64,000 nucleotides of DNA, taken from Pisaster brevispinus (Eukaryota; Echinodermata; Asteroidea; Forcipulatida; Asteriidae). The stretch's first letter is position 1; each line of letters starts with the position of its first letter. This document shows positions 23,061 to 35,714 of this stretch, piece by piece. The position numbers were made by a program, and so were the translations under genes. The stretch is taken from NCBI GenBank assembly GCA_023634235.1, contig JAMKCF010000008.1, forward strand, positions 9,132,176 through 9,196,175, in the 5' to 3' direction. The notes under the pieces were generated by a model. The model did not search any database and was not told the origin of the DNA. It saw nothing but the letters and a program-made list of their open reading frames with translations.

Positions 23061-23808
23061 AAATCTTAGGTGATTTGGTAGTCCACGAGGGGGCCGATAC
23101 TTACCTGCTACCTTACTCTTACAATTCCATTATTCCCCAGGCCGAAGGACTCAATCACTGAGTTTTTCACATATACCACAGCGCCCTCATGAGCTCATAC
23201 CATTTACACCTGAGATGCCCCGGGCCAGGGGCGTCCTCTTTTCTGAAGCCAAAAATACTCCAGATGAGGGCCAAGCCCATATATAAGAGGGGCAGGAGGG
23301 TCAGGGAGAATTAGCAGGTAAGTATCGGCCCCTCCGTGGACTACCAAATCACCTAAGATTTGTAGTAGTCCACAGCGGGCCCTCTCCACCTGCTAATTCT
23401 TAAAATTGCATAGAGTTGCACCGAAGAGGAGTAGGGCATGGCTGATATGTCGGGCTACAGAGGAGCAAGTAGCGGCAGTAGGCATCGACCCCTCAAGGAC
23501 GTAATACCTGTATTTAAATAATGTAGTAACTGAAAATAGTTACAACTTCTCAGGAACAGTCATATCCTTCCAGCGTCTAGGAGCAGCAGGACCAGTCTTT
23601 TCACCTTCGCATCCACCTTTGATTAGATGTACAACAGATGCAAGGACTGCTCTACCTGTGATGAGGCAGTCTTCCATGCCGCTGCCTGTAAAATCTCATG
23701 CAGAGGCACACCTTTCAGGAGTGCCCAAGATGTAGATATTGCCTGGAAATCATGTGCCCGTATAGACCAAGCAGGCAAAGATGCCCACTCTGTTGGGCCG
23801 GCTGTGGA
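23061..23808 (-). mobile_element. 3' fragment of a DIRS-like (tyrosine recombinase) retrotransposon
   Basis: On the minus strand a tyrosine-recombinase C-terminus (23808-23623) is followed by three related blocks in alternating orientation: 23400-23365, 23361-23312 (inverted) and 23110-23061. The last two are about 50 bp, nearly identical and share GGTGATTTGGTAGTCCAC. DIRS elements end with inverted terminal repeats plus an internal complementary region, which fits this layout. No reverse transcriptase or RNase H is present, so it is 5'-truncated. Confidence 0.6.
23623..23808 (-). pseudogene. Tyrosine recombinase C-terminal fragment (DIRS-type), decayed
   Basis: The frame is open from 23808 to a TAA at 23625-23623 (61 codons) with no usable start. 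It reads IRAHDFQAISTSWALLKGVP followed by LHEILQAAAWKTASS. This matches the pattern of DIRS/Ngaro recombinase ends: a His-x-x-Arg-like box (here His-Asp-Phe-Gln, so the expected Arg reads Gln), S/T-S-x-A, GV-x-L-x-E/D-IL-x-AA-x-W. The catalytic Tyr region after the Trp is degraded. The 5' side is interrupted by a stop (TAG at 23811-23809). Confidence 0.7.
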
Positions 23809-26071
23809 CTATGTTATGTATGGACATCCTTCTGATTAATTTTTTGTTTGTTAAGAAAAGAGGAAATTTTGTCTTTTATTTCTGGGGACTGAGTCTATAC
23901 CCATATATGGCAAAACTGAGGACAGTAGATAATGTCTGCTTATGTATATAGGAACTTAGGGATGTGAGCTTTTCAAGACACAAAACAAACGGCAAATAAA
24001 TCCCAGGTAGAAATTGAAAACAATTTATTGCTACTATCATAAAAACTAAAATCTCTCCACACAAGTCAAAAGAAATGAAACATTTCCCTACCATAAAACT
24101 TACTTTAAAAATCACCATTTAGAACAGAGATGCAAACCTACATATAAAGCAAAACTTTGCACTAATCAACTAGCTCTTGGGAAAAACAATGCATAAACCT
24201 AGTAAAAACCTTTTGTTTTCATAGGGAAAATCTAGATTAAATTTGTTGGTCGTTTAAAGGCTTACACAAGATTATTTCTTGGGTAATTTACTCTTGTATG
24301 CACCAATTTTGCTCTAAGTGATCAATTGAATGATTTCAAAATCAGCCTCTCACTACATGTATTCTGCACCATCGTTTTGGAAAGATAGATGGGAAAATGA
24401 GCTAGAAAAGGAGAGCTAATATAATATTCTGAAGGGGCAGTTGATCACATATAAATTTACAAACACAAACACCACACCCTAATTATTTCACGTGACTCTC
24501 TAAACGAATGAACATAACTTTTTGTTGAGATTTAAACATTATGAATGCATGATTGAAAAAACATTTGCCAATTGCCAAGAGTGTATAATAATTAGGTCAA
24601 CACTCGACAGTCCAATAAATGGTATATTAAAAGGGACTTGCTTAGAGTACCTTCATATTCTGAACCTTTACTTAAAAAAAAACCCCAAAACAACACACTA
24701 ACAAGTCAAGTTGTATAAGAATTTGACTGTTAATTTTTTGAAAAACAAGCATTACTACACAATCTTTTATGTAAATAATTTGGTACTAACTCTTGTCAAT
24801 GTGAGCATTTTACCACAAAAATTGTAACATCTTTGGATAGATCTACAGTGCAACGACCGGACACAATCAGTGGAATAAAATAAGGGTCAAGGCTCAGAGG
24901 GGGGGGGGGGGGGTGTTAGAAAGTTAGAAGTTGGGGTCCCTTCACTCACTTTGTCTTGAAAATCTTGGCTATGAGCAATAAGCATGGACCACACCCGCTC
25001 ACCGCTTAAACAACATAATATAAAAGTAAACACTTTTGCTGCTCCCCAGTATGATGCAGCACCTGGACACTTGCACCCCCCCCCTCCAATCTCCTCTCTA
25101 CACCACTGAGAGAAAATGGTCCGACTGATCATTGGATGTGTGATACGTTTTTCCATCATGACAAAAATATGAATTGTTTTGAAGAATATAAAATGTTTCA
25201 TTTACACAGAATACACGGAAAAAAAATATTTAAAAAAACAACCTAAAAACTTCAAAACTCCCTTTGAAAACAGTTTTAGTTTATTTTCAATCCCCATGAA
25301 TACAAGTCCAAATATTCAACTTCCCGTATGATAATCCTAAGAGAAAGCGAAGGGTGGATCAGTGCATTTTCTGTTATATTTCGTTATATTGTTAGACGAG
25401 TCAATGTGAAGTGTTATTAGCATTGGAATTATCAAACACAACCAACAGACCTTGTAAGTCTTGCATTATTCCAATACTACGATACATTAAAGTTTGTGAT
25501 TTTGTTTCCTTCACACATAAAAGCAGTGCATGTGTGAAGCCATGGTTTTTAAAGTGTTTGAAAAATGTTTTAGACTTGTGCTGTCTATTGCATAATTTCT
25601 ATAAGAACCCTTCTTTATCCTTTTTGCCGAAATGAAGGATTCAGAAGGACTGAGGGATGTAGTCCCACATAACAATAATTGCGAATCACTGGGTTATGCA
25701 TTCCAATTTTATCAAAGTCCACACAGTTTGGTGTGGAGTGACATTTGAGAGGAGGATATTGGAGGAGTGAGGTCAGCTGTTGGCAAAAAGGCCTATGGAT
25801 TAAGGGTTTCAATGATAATTGATCTTTAAAAATAGATCATAATTTGGCCTGACATTTAAGAAAACATTGAAGTTTAATATAAAATTCTTTTCAAAGACTT
25901 TTGTTATGAGTGATCAAAAATAGACTCCTTAATTTTGGAAGGTTATTCTTAAAATTTAAAAAAGTTTACCTAAGCTCTGATAAACTTGGTATTCATACAA
26001 ATCTGCAATAAGTGTGGTTCAAAATTTGTCTTTCCTATCTCTTTTCTAGGAAAAGGTACACTTTTTTTAAA

Positions 26072-26495
26072 TCAGAAACTCAAGTTGTTCATCCCAACTT
26101 CAGAATCATCCCAACTAGTTGGGATCGAACCCAACTTGAGCGTTACAGTTGGGACAGCCCAACTGTAGCTGGGATCTAGAGATCTTTCACTGTGCAGGAG
26201 GATCAACAATAGGCTGCTGCAGTGGCAGGTGGTAGGGGTGCATGATGGAGCATGGACATGCAGTAGAGTAACTTTTGTCAATTTTTCTAGACTTTTTGCC
26301 CCCATGATAATTCTTGAATATCACGTACAAGCCCCATTCTAAGTCAAGAGAAACTTGAATTGATCGAAATTACTTTAGAGGCCCACTAACTGATCGCCCT
26401 ACCAGGCAATCCCAACGATAGTTGGGCCGTTTAACTGTAACACTCAAGTTGGTCCCAAGTTGATCCCAACTATAGTTGGAACGAGTCTACAGCAC
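26072..26495. mobile_element. Inverted-repeat element rich in CCCAACT...AGTTGGGA dyads
   Basis: Left arm (about 26090-26175) and right arm (about 26400-26490) are inverted copies over roughly 75 bp with about 80% match. Shared blocks include AACTTGAGCGTTACAGTT and its complement near 26430. Smaller CCAACTAGTTGGGA-type palindromes are nested inside. No coding capacity. Confidence 0.65.
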
Positions 26496-27018
26496 TATAA
26501 GACGACATGTTTTCTTGTATTCTTATTTGCATGGAGCTTTATAAAATTTGCATTTCTGTCTATTTTTGAAAAGATGGAAGATCCTAGAGTGAACAATTTG
26601 TTGGGAGTGGCTACATGATTGTACCAACTATAGCACACAATGCACTTTTGTTTGTGTTTCTGATAAATTGTACCCTCCAATATAGAACTTCAATGGCAGT
26701 TGCTACAGACCACGTTACCGTGACACTCGCATGTTTACAAAAGCACCACAGACTCGGAGCCTGGACTTCCTGCAGACACAATTTGTACACAACTTAAAAA
26801 CATTCAATCTGACATTTTTTAGAGATCACACCATAATTGTTATCAATATTTTACATCTCCAAACTTTCTGCTGTTATTTTCAATATGCTTGAATTGAAGT
26901 GTAAATTATGGTACCAAAACGTTAAGTTTCTCATATGACCAGTGCACTATCTTGCCTATTAGGAAATGCCCTAGAATGCACTAGGTCACTTTTTTTAGTA
27001 AGACATGGGCTATATGAG

Positions 27019-27140
27019 GCCTTGTCCAAATTGGCGGCTCTGGCTAGGTCTATGGCTTGATTGCTGTGTCATGATACCCTGTAGTATAGGACATCCCTTG
27101 CAACAGTAGCCGTATCCACAGCCGCTAATTTGGAAAGGCC
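27019..27140. mobile_element. Short MITE, family A copy 1
   Basis: Terminal inverted repeats of about 22 bp: GGCCTTGTCCAAATTGGCGG and CCGCTAATTTGGAAAGGCC. The interior matches the copy at 59220-59345 in the same orientation (CTATGGCT..., CCTTG(G)CAACAGT.GTAGCC). Confidence 0.7.
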
Positions 27141-27151
27141 TGATATTCTTC

Positions 27152-27508
27152 TAAAGGCTGGGTGTACTTTTGGTAATTACTCTACAAGTTAATGACCATA
27201 ACAGCTCTCCAGTGGTAAAAAGCACTGGAGAGCTGTTGATATAAAACGTTGTGAGAAACGACTCCCCTTGAAATTGTGTTGTTTTAGAGAAAGAGGGAAT
27301 TTTCACCACAAAAATTTGAATCTAAGAAGGCATCTGAAAGCCCACAATTCTATGCAACAAGGGTAGTTTTTTCTTTCATTATTTTCTTACAATTTAAAAG
27401 ACCAATTGAGCTGAAAATTTCACAGGCTTATTTTATGCATTATTATTGGGATACACCAAGTGAGGATGCTGGTCTTTGACAATTCCCAAAAGTGTCTCCT
27501 GCATTTAA
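27152..27508. mobile_element. MITE, about 357 bp, with terminal inverted repeats
   Basis: Ends TAAAGGCTGGGTGTACTTTT and AAAAGTGTCTCCTGCATTTA are inverted copies with mismatches. The interior has a perfect 15-bp stem hairpin (27200-27237). Blocks such as TTGTGAGAAACGACTCCC and ACCAATTGAGCTGAAAATTT resemble a MITE type I recall as abundant in echinoderm genomes; that recognition is from memory. Confidence 0.65.
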
Positions 27509-27826
27509 CCATGAATGCTAGGGTTCTAACACTTACAGACACAGGTTTCCAGACTTAAAAGTCTTGTAAACTCCACAAGTTTGTGACTTGTTCTTTTCTT
27601 TTCTTTTTTTGCCGAGCTGTTCTTCTTAACGGCCTAGTAAAGCTGGACCATCCATGCTTTTGTGCATTTCATTAATCATCACACATAAACTAAGCTGATT
27701 GTGATGATTTTGAAAGGAAAACAAAATTGACAAAGAAAAAAAAAGGAAAAAGTTTCTTCATAAAATAATTGTTACATATTGTAGTAGCTTAAGAGTGTTC
27801 AAACATTGAAGTAAGACTTTTATGGG

Positions 27827-27938
27827 CACTAGGTGGCAGCAGACTCATCAGGTAAATCCACTATTCTCAGCTATGTACCCAAGCTCAGAACTACACAAAT
27901 GATGTCAAATGACTCAGTATGGCTGTTGCCACCTAGTG
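27827..27938. mobile_element. Small inverted-repeat element with two CTCF-like motifs
   Basis: CACTAGGTGGCAG at 27827-27839 and its inverted counterpart TTGCCACCTAGTG at 27926-27938. The inverted similarity extends outward to ACTTT. It may be a MITE, a pair of protein-binding sites, or both. Confidence 0.5.
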
Positions 27939-28033
27939 TTGAAAGTTTCCCATTCACCATACAGCTTGAACTGTGACATTTTTGTAGAGTTTGAGTAGTT
28001 CACTGCTGGGGTATATTGATACAAGTCGACAAA

Positions 28034-28133
28034 GGCCACTACGATCTCTAAAATATGAATAAAACTAAAGGAATACAAGACTGGTTCATTAATACTATAT
28101 TAACCCTTTAGAGATCATAGTGGCTTCTACCAA
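28034..28133. mobile_element. MITE-like 100-bp element
   Basis: GGCCACTACGATCTCTAAA and TTTAGAGATCATAGTGGC form terminal inverted repeats of about 18-19 bp (17 matching). The AT-rich interior has no coding capacity. Confidence 0.65.
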
Positions 28134-28969
28134 AGTGCTAATAGCGGCCTCAAACAGCCCCAAGATTTGATCTTCTATTCAACCAAACGGGTCTAAGAAA
28201 AGTTCATGACCTGAATCAACACTTTTCAATTTTGACATATTAGAATCAAGAATTCTAAAACAAATCTACACATTTCCGCTTATTATCATTAATTCTCCTG
28301 ACATTTTTCGCTGACAAATTTGATTCAACATGAAGAATATTTGCCATGTCTGGGAATATGGGGATGATCATATACAAATGAATTGTGATTTAGGGTTGAA
28401 CAATGAGCAATTGATTGGAAGGGAACTTTCAGATTCACGTGCCAGCACTCTATCAACTAAGCAATATAGCACTATCTTGGCAGTCTCCCTATTTTGTCGA
28501 CATCTTTTTTCAGGGGTACCAGTCAGAAGCCATTCAACCTGTAACTGCCAAATTGCCAGGGATCTCACCAAAGTTTACAATACAACCTGGGAAGTGGCAG
28601 CCAGGGGATCACCTTAAGGGGAAGCGACTTTTTACTTCAAATTTCAAGTAGTATATCCAGTAAATTTAGCCAGTCAGTTTCTCATGAGGTTTATTACTTG
28701 ATACACCCCCTAGATAAGACTATATTATTATTATTATTCTGAATGATCTCCTTGCCTTCATAAGATGAGATCTGCCATTATCAATAAAACATATCAAGTA
28801 AATCAAACCACTCAGAAAACCTAGTGTCTGAATCCTGTGTTCAGTGTAACGCGAGTCACCATGGAATTGCCTTCAGGCATTTTGACTAGTAGCCCACCCA
28901 GAAGCCATCAGAATCCTGCAGTATAAAATCTGTCGTCTTAAGATGATATTGATTCACTAGTACCTGTCT

Positions 28970-29120
28970 CAAGCCATGTGTGGCTAGGCCAAACCTATCC
29001 AGTATTAGGCTGTCCGGCTGCGGCTGTTAACAATGTTGTTAAGGGTAGCCACTGCTTCAACACATCTTAATGTGGTGATCCAGACAGCCGCTAATTCAGA
29101 AATTGTCCAAGCTTCTTGAG
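28970..29120. mobile_element. MITE-like element, possible family A relative
   Basis: Ends TCTCAAGCC and GCTTCTTGAG are inverted. It contains ACAGCCGCTAATT, shared with 27019-27140. Diverged; family membership is tentative. Confidence 0.4.
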
Positions 29121-29356
29121 CCAAAGAATTTTTCACCAGGGGACTACAGGGTGCACTCACTTTAACGTATACACTACAGCGTCATGCAACTGAAAGGTAA
29201 GGTCTCTTGGTAATGACCCCAGAAAAATTGTTGTGTAATTTCTACCTGAAAGCCCCCTTATTATAAAGATGAAGGTAGTAAACATCCTGCAAAATCATTT
29301 TGTCTGATCAGAAATCAATAAAGGTATGTCGAAAAATGTGAAGCTCCAAAACTCAC

Positions 29357-29511
29357 CTCAAGGCAAACTTTGGAGGTACAACTTTATGTGGTGACCGTTT
29401 GTGGATGCTGCAGCCAGAGGTGCGGTTGGTACCCGCCGCCACCTCGCTAAGCGTGGACGGATCCAACGGTCTTGCTGCAAATACTGCGACAGTTTGTTTT
29501 GTTGCTGTTTT
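29357..29511 (-). other. Candidate internal exon, unknown product (unproven)
   Basis: 155 nt of unusually GC-rich sequence with a polypyrimidine-weak acceptor (CTTGTTTAG) and a good donor (GAG|GTGAGT). The frame is open throughout and reads ARPLDPSTLSEVAAGTNRTS, then HKRSPHKVVPPKFAL. No Met, so an upstream exon is needed. The opposite strand is also open across most of it, so orientation is uncertain. I do not recognise the protein. Confidence 0.3.
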
Positions 29512-32500
29512 CTAAACAAGTAGACACTGATTCAGTTCAAACTTTCACAGGTGACTTTCATTGTATCTTTTGATAATTTTGCCTGTAAATCTGCACTACG
29601 TTGACAAAAACCAATCTATGACCCTACCGTTAAAGTAGGCAATACTGATTTATCCATCTTAAACCATTGCTGGCTAATTACGACTTGGGTCCATGGTTGC
29701 GTGACTCTGTGCTGTATTACGATAAAGCAAGTCTGTTCTTTAGTCCCTGATGAATAAATCTGCAGCTTGAGTGGTTGTCTGAAAGTGGGGCAGGCTTATT
29801 TTGAGAGACCATTTCATTAGTTTCAACTAGGATAAAAGATTCATTTAGTTACCCAATTTCATCCTTGGTATTATTCACTGTAAAATATGCTGAAAGGATT
29901 TTTAAATTGTTTAGTTCTGATTTTGATATAAGAAATGCTTGGTTATAAAAAAACGCCTATAAAACTAAATGCAAAAAACATCATAACTTATTAAAAAAGC
30001 TTATCTTACAGCCCTGGTTTGATGTCGGTCTCCGTTACACTACTGAACATAGAGGGATCTTCCACCAGGGCTACAATCACAGACACAGTTCTTGTAAAAT
30101 TCTATTCGTGCTTATCAGTTGCAACAGATGTACACCACCAACAAGTTAATTTGGCATCTACATTAAAATAGAATTATTCTTTGAAATCACGCATCAAAAG
30201 GGGTGATAAGATTGTTGTGCCTGAACTTTTATTACTCTAACTTGGCAGTGGGTACTTCCTTGTCGACATGATAAACTATTGTAAAGTTTCTGACTTAATA
30301 TCCCATTTGCCTTTGAGGAACCTTTCACTAGTTTCTAAAAACAATTCTTTTGAATCAACTTATAAAATGCTTGAATACAGCTTTTCTAAAGACTTTTAAG
30401 AAATTGGCAAACAATAAAAGCAACCCTTGGGAACCACCAAAGTGCTGTTTAAATTAACAAATAATCATTTAAATGTTCTTTTTTTTATTAAGTAAACAAA
30501 ATCTGTGATTAGACCTTTATCATCCAACTGACTATTTAACCATACAACTGATCATTTGTTTATTTTTAAACTGTTTGTTTTTGTTTTTATAAATTATGTA
30601 AAATTTGTAAAGGTCACAAGATAGATATTATGGTATGTCCACGCCCCCATAAAAATACACTTTTGCTTAAGCACAATTTTCTGCAAAGTAGGTAGCTTTA
30701 TGTAATTGAGCCTTGGCTGGACGCACAAGTAGTCTGGCCCCTACGATGTTTCATGCATTACATTGCCAACTGTAAACAGGGACCCAGTCCAAGGTAGTAG
30801 TAGCATGATAAAGGTATAATCAACTACAACAGTTAAACCAAAAAAACATACAACATCGGACAGGACAGTAGAAGGAACGGGAAAAAAAGGAAAACTATTA
30901 ACCTTACTTGACCTGGGTTGAACTTTGACCTAAAGGTCAATTGAGGTCATGGATTAGGATGCTTGTCCAAATTACAATTTGGAAGGGGACTTGGTGTCTT
31001 GTCTGTGTTTCCAATTTGTTCCCGTTCCCCTACACACAAGAAAAAACAAAAACAAAAAAGAAACAAAGAAAGAACTAAGAGTCACTCAAATCTTTGGTAT
31101 TGAAAAGCAGATACATTGTACGTACATCAGGAATATTTTATTCATAAAGCTAAAGGTAATACTCAGACAGGTGTTGAAGACAATAACTGTGTATCAACTA
31201 TAAAACAATACACATGTGTGGCTTTGTGTTCATTTACAAAGCTTCAACGACAGAACCACAATATAGCCCTATACGGCACATACACCTGTACCTGTGTCAA
31301 CGCTAGTACTGACTGGTACAGAGATTTTTAAAATATTTGTTAGTACGGTTGTATTAAAATGAAATTCAAACACCGTATATGTATGTGAATATTGTAAGGT
31401 AATGTCACCTTATCAAAACAGAGGTACCAAAACCAATCCCAAAAGGCAATGTATTGTAACTGTTTTCAACGAAACAGAAAATCTTTCACCAAATTGGTTT
31501 TCACTTTAATGTTACCACCAAATGGTAGGACTGTGCCAATTAAAAGTTAACTGCCAATTAAATGATGAATCTAAAATCAACAACTTTTTTAACAGTTTGA
31601 CTTTTCAGAGAAGAAAGGAAGTTGACACTTCCCATTTTCGATAATAGAGTCATTTTCTAGGAAAGAAGGAAGTCAGAAATTTCCATTTTTGATTACAGAG
31701 TGATTTAAATACAATAATACTCATTTATATACAATCAAATAAACTGAGTATGTCTGAGGTTTGTTTTCACCTGAAAAAAAAAAGAAATACTGAAACTTGA
31801 ATTATGATTGTGCATCAAATATCCAACAACAAACTTACATCATCAGTCATTATGAATAACAAATTTCCTATCCACTAAACAATATTTGAAATCTTGTGAT
31901 CCATGTATAATTCTACATGACATCTCATGCATCTTTCATTCGACTTCTCGGGAAACTCTGAACTATATATTAATATTAATAATTTCAATTACCCCCCCCC
32001 CCCCCAGTAAAAGTGACCAAAGTGTTTGGGGAATACCTTCCAATGCCCATCGCCTTTGAGACAAATTGTTTCCCTAATAACTGTGTTTGATTAAAGATTA
32101 AAATGTGTATAATCAGTGGCTGAGAATATATTAGAAAACTATTAAATACTCAAAACACAACTTAAATTACTTAGTTATAAACAAATATTCAAAACAGTTG
32201 CAATGGTAAACTTGGAGTATTTTGTGGGTTTTACTGAAATCATGTATGCAAATAAATGTTATTCATGTTACTTCATCAAATTTCCTTTGTCTTATAAATA
32301 CAAAATTATGCCTGCAGACAAAAGACTACAAAAGATTCATTTTTGATAACACACCTGCTATTTCTGAAATGATATCTAGTTTTGTTAAATTTGTAGCGTA
32401 AAAAGTATTTTCATTGACTTAATTCTGAAAAGGATGGTACAGCATAGGACTTTATAAAGAGTTCATCCAATCAATAGAGTACTACTCACAAAAACGATCT

Positions 32501-33420
32501 TGAAACTAACTAGTAAAGGTTTTTCTTATTTCACTCAGAACGCAGTTTTCTGAAAATGACAGAATTTCTCACAATTGTTGAGACAATTCTTGGTTCCAAG
32601 TACACTTTAAAGGTTAATAATAAAAAAGAATCATCATATGTATACCACGGCTTGAAAACATTGTGTAACGCTTATACAAAGTGTAGAATAGACAGGGATG
32701 ATATTTGACAAAATCCCGAAATTCCCGGAAAATAGTTAGTGGGCCAGGATTCCCCCTAATTCTAGACCCAGAACCGGAACTGTTTATGTACAACTGACAT
32801 TATCACATCAGTCACATCTATTTAAGGGTTTACAAACGGCTTCAACTCAGCTACTGTGTTTCACGGTTTAAGTGCACTTATGGAATTGTTGTGAAAATAA
32901 CTCATTTACTGTACACTGTTCTTGCTTTTGGGATCATGCTTCGTATCAATGACTGTCCTATTATAAATAGCCCAATCCACACCTCTCCAACAAAATGTTC
33001 TCAAGGTTGTGGTTTCATCTGCCTCTGAATAATTGTCACTAGACAGATTGTGCTATACATGTGCTGTGTATTATTAATATTAACTACAAAGAAGGGCCTA
33101 CAAAAAAATGCCTTCTGTGTTCTCATCTTATTACAAGTCACAAACCAACAAACTGGGATAAAATTTCTTAAAGCCTGTAAGCAGACGTTTCTTGCTTACA
33201 GAGCGGTCATTAGCACATAAACATCGCTAACTGTAAAAAGGCACGCTAGCTTGCCGGCAGTTCTTGTAAGCAGATGAGTGATGCAACAATGCAAATCCCT
33301 TGTGAACACGCACTTGTACTGTCAAATCTTGATCATTTTGAAATGCACTTTTGCTTATGCACATTTGTCTGCTACAGTAAGCACAAAGATTTGCTTACCA
33401 ATAAACGGCTTTATTGGACC

Positions 33421-33721
33421 CAGGGCTCAGTTTCTCATGTTTAACAGAAAACAATTCTTTGCAAGTTTGAAACAAAAATGAAGCACCAGTCAAAGTGATT
33501 GGCATGGCATTTTGGCTGGTTAACTGTTTCTACTTCTTACCAGTTGAATGGAATTTTCATAAAGCATGTATGCACAAAAACTTGCCACGCACAGAAAAAT
33601 GTTACTAAGCAGAAACATGTTACGAGCCAAATTTCCATGGAACTGACATGTTACAGCTGGTCCCCACTTTGTTTTGCTAAGCAGTGTTCTCTGCTTAACA
33701 GCTTAATGAAACCAAGCCCTG
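33421..33721. mobile_element. MITE-like element, about 300 bp
   Basis: The start CAGGGCTCAGTTTCTCAT and the end ATGAAACCAAGCCCTG are inverted copies with mismatches, continuing inward as ACAGAAAACA and TGTTCTCTGCTTAACAG. No coding capacity. Confidence 0.55.
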
Positions 33722-34735
33722 CCCTGCCCTATTTTCTCCTTCAACTGAAGTGGGAAACAGCCGAGCTGAAAACATTACCTGTTAACTGTTTTTCCTAAAA
33801 GCTAAACCTAGCTTCGAACTGGTTTCATCCGATAAATATCATATAGCGTTTTGTTTGGTAAACAGCATCTACCAAACAAACATTAAATTCTACCAAGGAC
33901 AGTCTGGTAGACGAAGGCATATTCATAATGTACAAGATTATCCATCTTGTGATTGGTTTTTAAAAAGCTGTTGATATTTCAAACTATATGAGATCTGTAC
34001 TTAAGACATGTTACGTACAACCCTTCATCACCTGATAGGTATAAACCAGCTTTACGCTGCAGCGTGAAAGTTTTCAGTATTTGGCTAAAAAGTCCATTTC
34101 ATTATACACCAATCAAACAAATTTCACTGTTAAACTTTTGAAATGAACATTTGGTGGTTACTTTGACTAAAACACACTCAAAGAAATGATTTTCTTAATT
34201 GGAACTTCTGTCAAACAAAAACCCAAAAGTTCTCAATCATACAAAATAAAGCAAATCTAACAACACTTTAACCGACAACTGTTTTGTTTTTTATATAAAA
34301 TAGAAAATATCATATATTCACACTTTGATATAATATCAATTCAAAAAATAGTTTTTTTGAAGCTGTAACGATGGCTAAATTACAAGCTGCAAGGATGGCT
34401 AAATTACTCAAAAAGCATCTGCAAATTAAACTCAAAGGTGGTAGAACTGACACTTTACTTACTAGCCAAGAAATTCTTACCATTTAACAAAATTAACATC
34501 GTCCTATTGATGCCCTTGTTTCAGTTGTGTGTTTTTAAGAGAGAGAAAAAAAAAGAATCCTTTTAAACTTCACTTTTTTTTGGGAGGTGACTGGTTATCC
34601 TGGACTTAAACAATACTTTTCAAAGCTACCATAATTTGTACAGAGATGTTTCCACCAGTCCACAAGGCTATCAAAAACCTTGTTGGATTTCCACCATGCC
34701 AACTTCACAAAAATCCCCTTGAAATTTAGAATACA

Positions 34736-34915
34736 CTAAAGGTGGCAAACCAAAGCCAACCCGTCAACATTGAGGTCGATTTCATGGAAACATTCTCTGA
34801 AGTTTGTTCCAAATTGGAAATGTCCCAGCTGGCAGTGATCCATCACACATTCTACAACCGGCAAATTCTCAACAAATCTTACCAGATCAAATAACTTTTT
34901 AGAATGGTAGTGTAC
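34736..34915 (-). other. Open stretch resembling a terminal exon (unproven)
   Basis: 59 codons open between TGA (34918-34916) and TAG (34738-34736), including LFDLVRFVENLPVVECVMDH and ending DLNVDGLALVCHL. The composition is protein-like, but stop-free runs of this size occur by chance in this window and there is no clear acceptor. It lies 1.8 kb below the phosphatase stop, so it could also be UTR or an alternative 3' exon. Confidence 0.2.
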
Positions 34916-35686
34916 TCATGTAAGCTTTCAAATGTTGTACCCAACATAATTACATAAGTAAATACATTCTAGCCATTACCCGTGGTGCAAACCTTCACAC
35001 CGCCATATTTTTTGTCAATAAAACATGACAAGTCCAAATGGCTTTGGGATTGATTAAAAAGCAAGAATTCATATTTCTATGATGGGAACTCAACAACTTT
35101 ACAAAAATGTTGTACAATTTTAATTGAATCACATTGTAGCCAGAATTGTTGTGCTCTACCTAGAAGAAAGTGAAGGTGTTGATTGATGTGTTGCTTTTGT
35201 AAGGAGGGGGGGGGGGGGCGTTGAAGTTAGGCATCTATTCAGGACACAATGCCTGACTATTTTTCACCAGATACAGTTCATAGCATCAGTGCTCTCTACT
35301 ACAAAACTTCTTCCCATTTTCTTTGTGAATGGACGACATTGAACAGTGCTGGGGACAACAACCTTGTGAACAATTTGTTATAAACTGAACCGATTCCAAC
35401 ATTGGGACAAGGAATTTGAAAGAGAAGGCCAGAACAGTCTTTACACTGTTCAAATATACAGCAAAACCAGTGGATGGCCTGTGTATGCCTAGTTTTATGC
35501 AAGGAATCTCTGGTTTGGGAGCAGCAACAAAAATAACGATGTAAATAATCCAAGCGATGGGCCTCAAAACTCCACAGCACAGCTAGTACTTTTTTCTTTA
35601 AAAACAAATCAGTATATACAGTATTATTTACACTTCACAACTTACCAACAAATCATTAATTGAGTTTTAGTATCAAAAGAAGCTCA

Positions 35687-35714
35687 TCTCTCTCTCTCTC
35701 TCTATATATATATA
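35687..35714. repeat. (CT)n(TA)n microsatellite
   Basis: A run of CT dinucleotides passes directly into a TA run. Confidence 0.9.

Noticed and set aside
27200..27237. microRNA precursor (also considered for 15411, 8817 and 63887)
   Set aside because: Stems of 15-22 bp with very short loops are too small for a pre-miRNA and most lie in MITE-like sequence.
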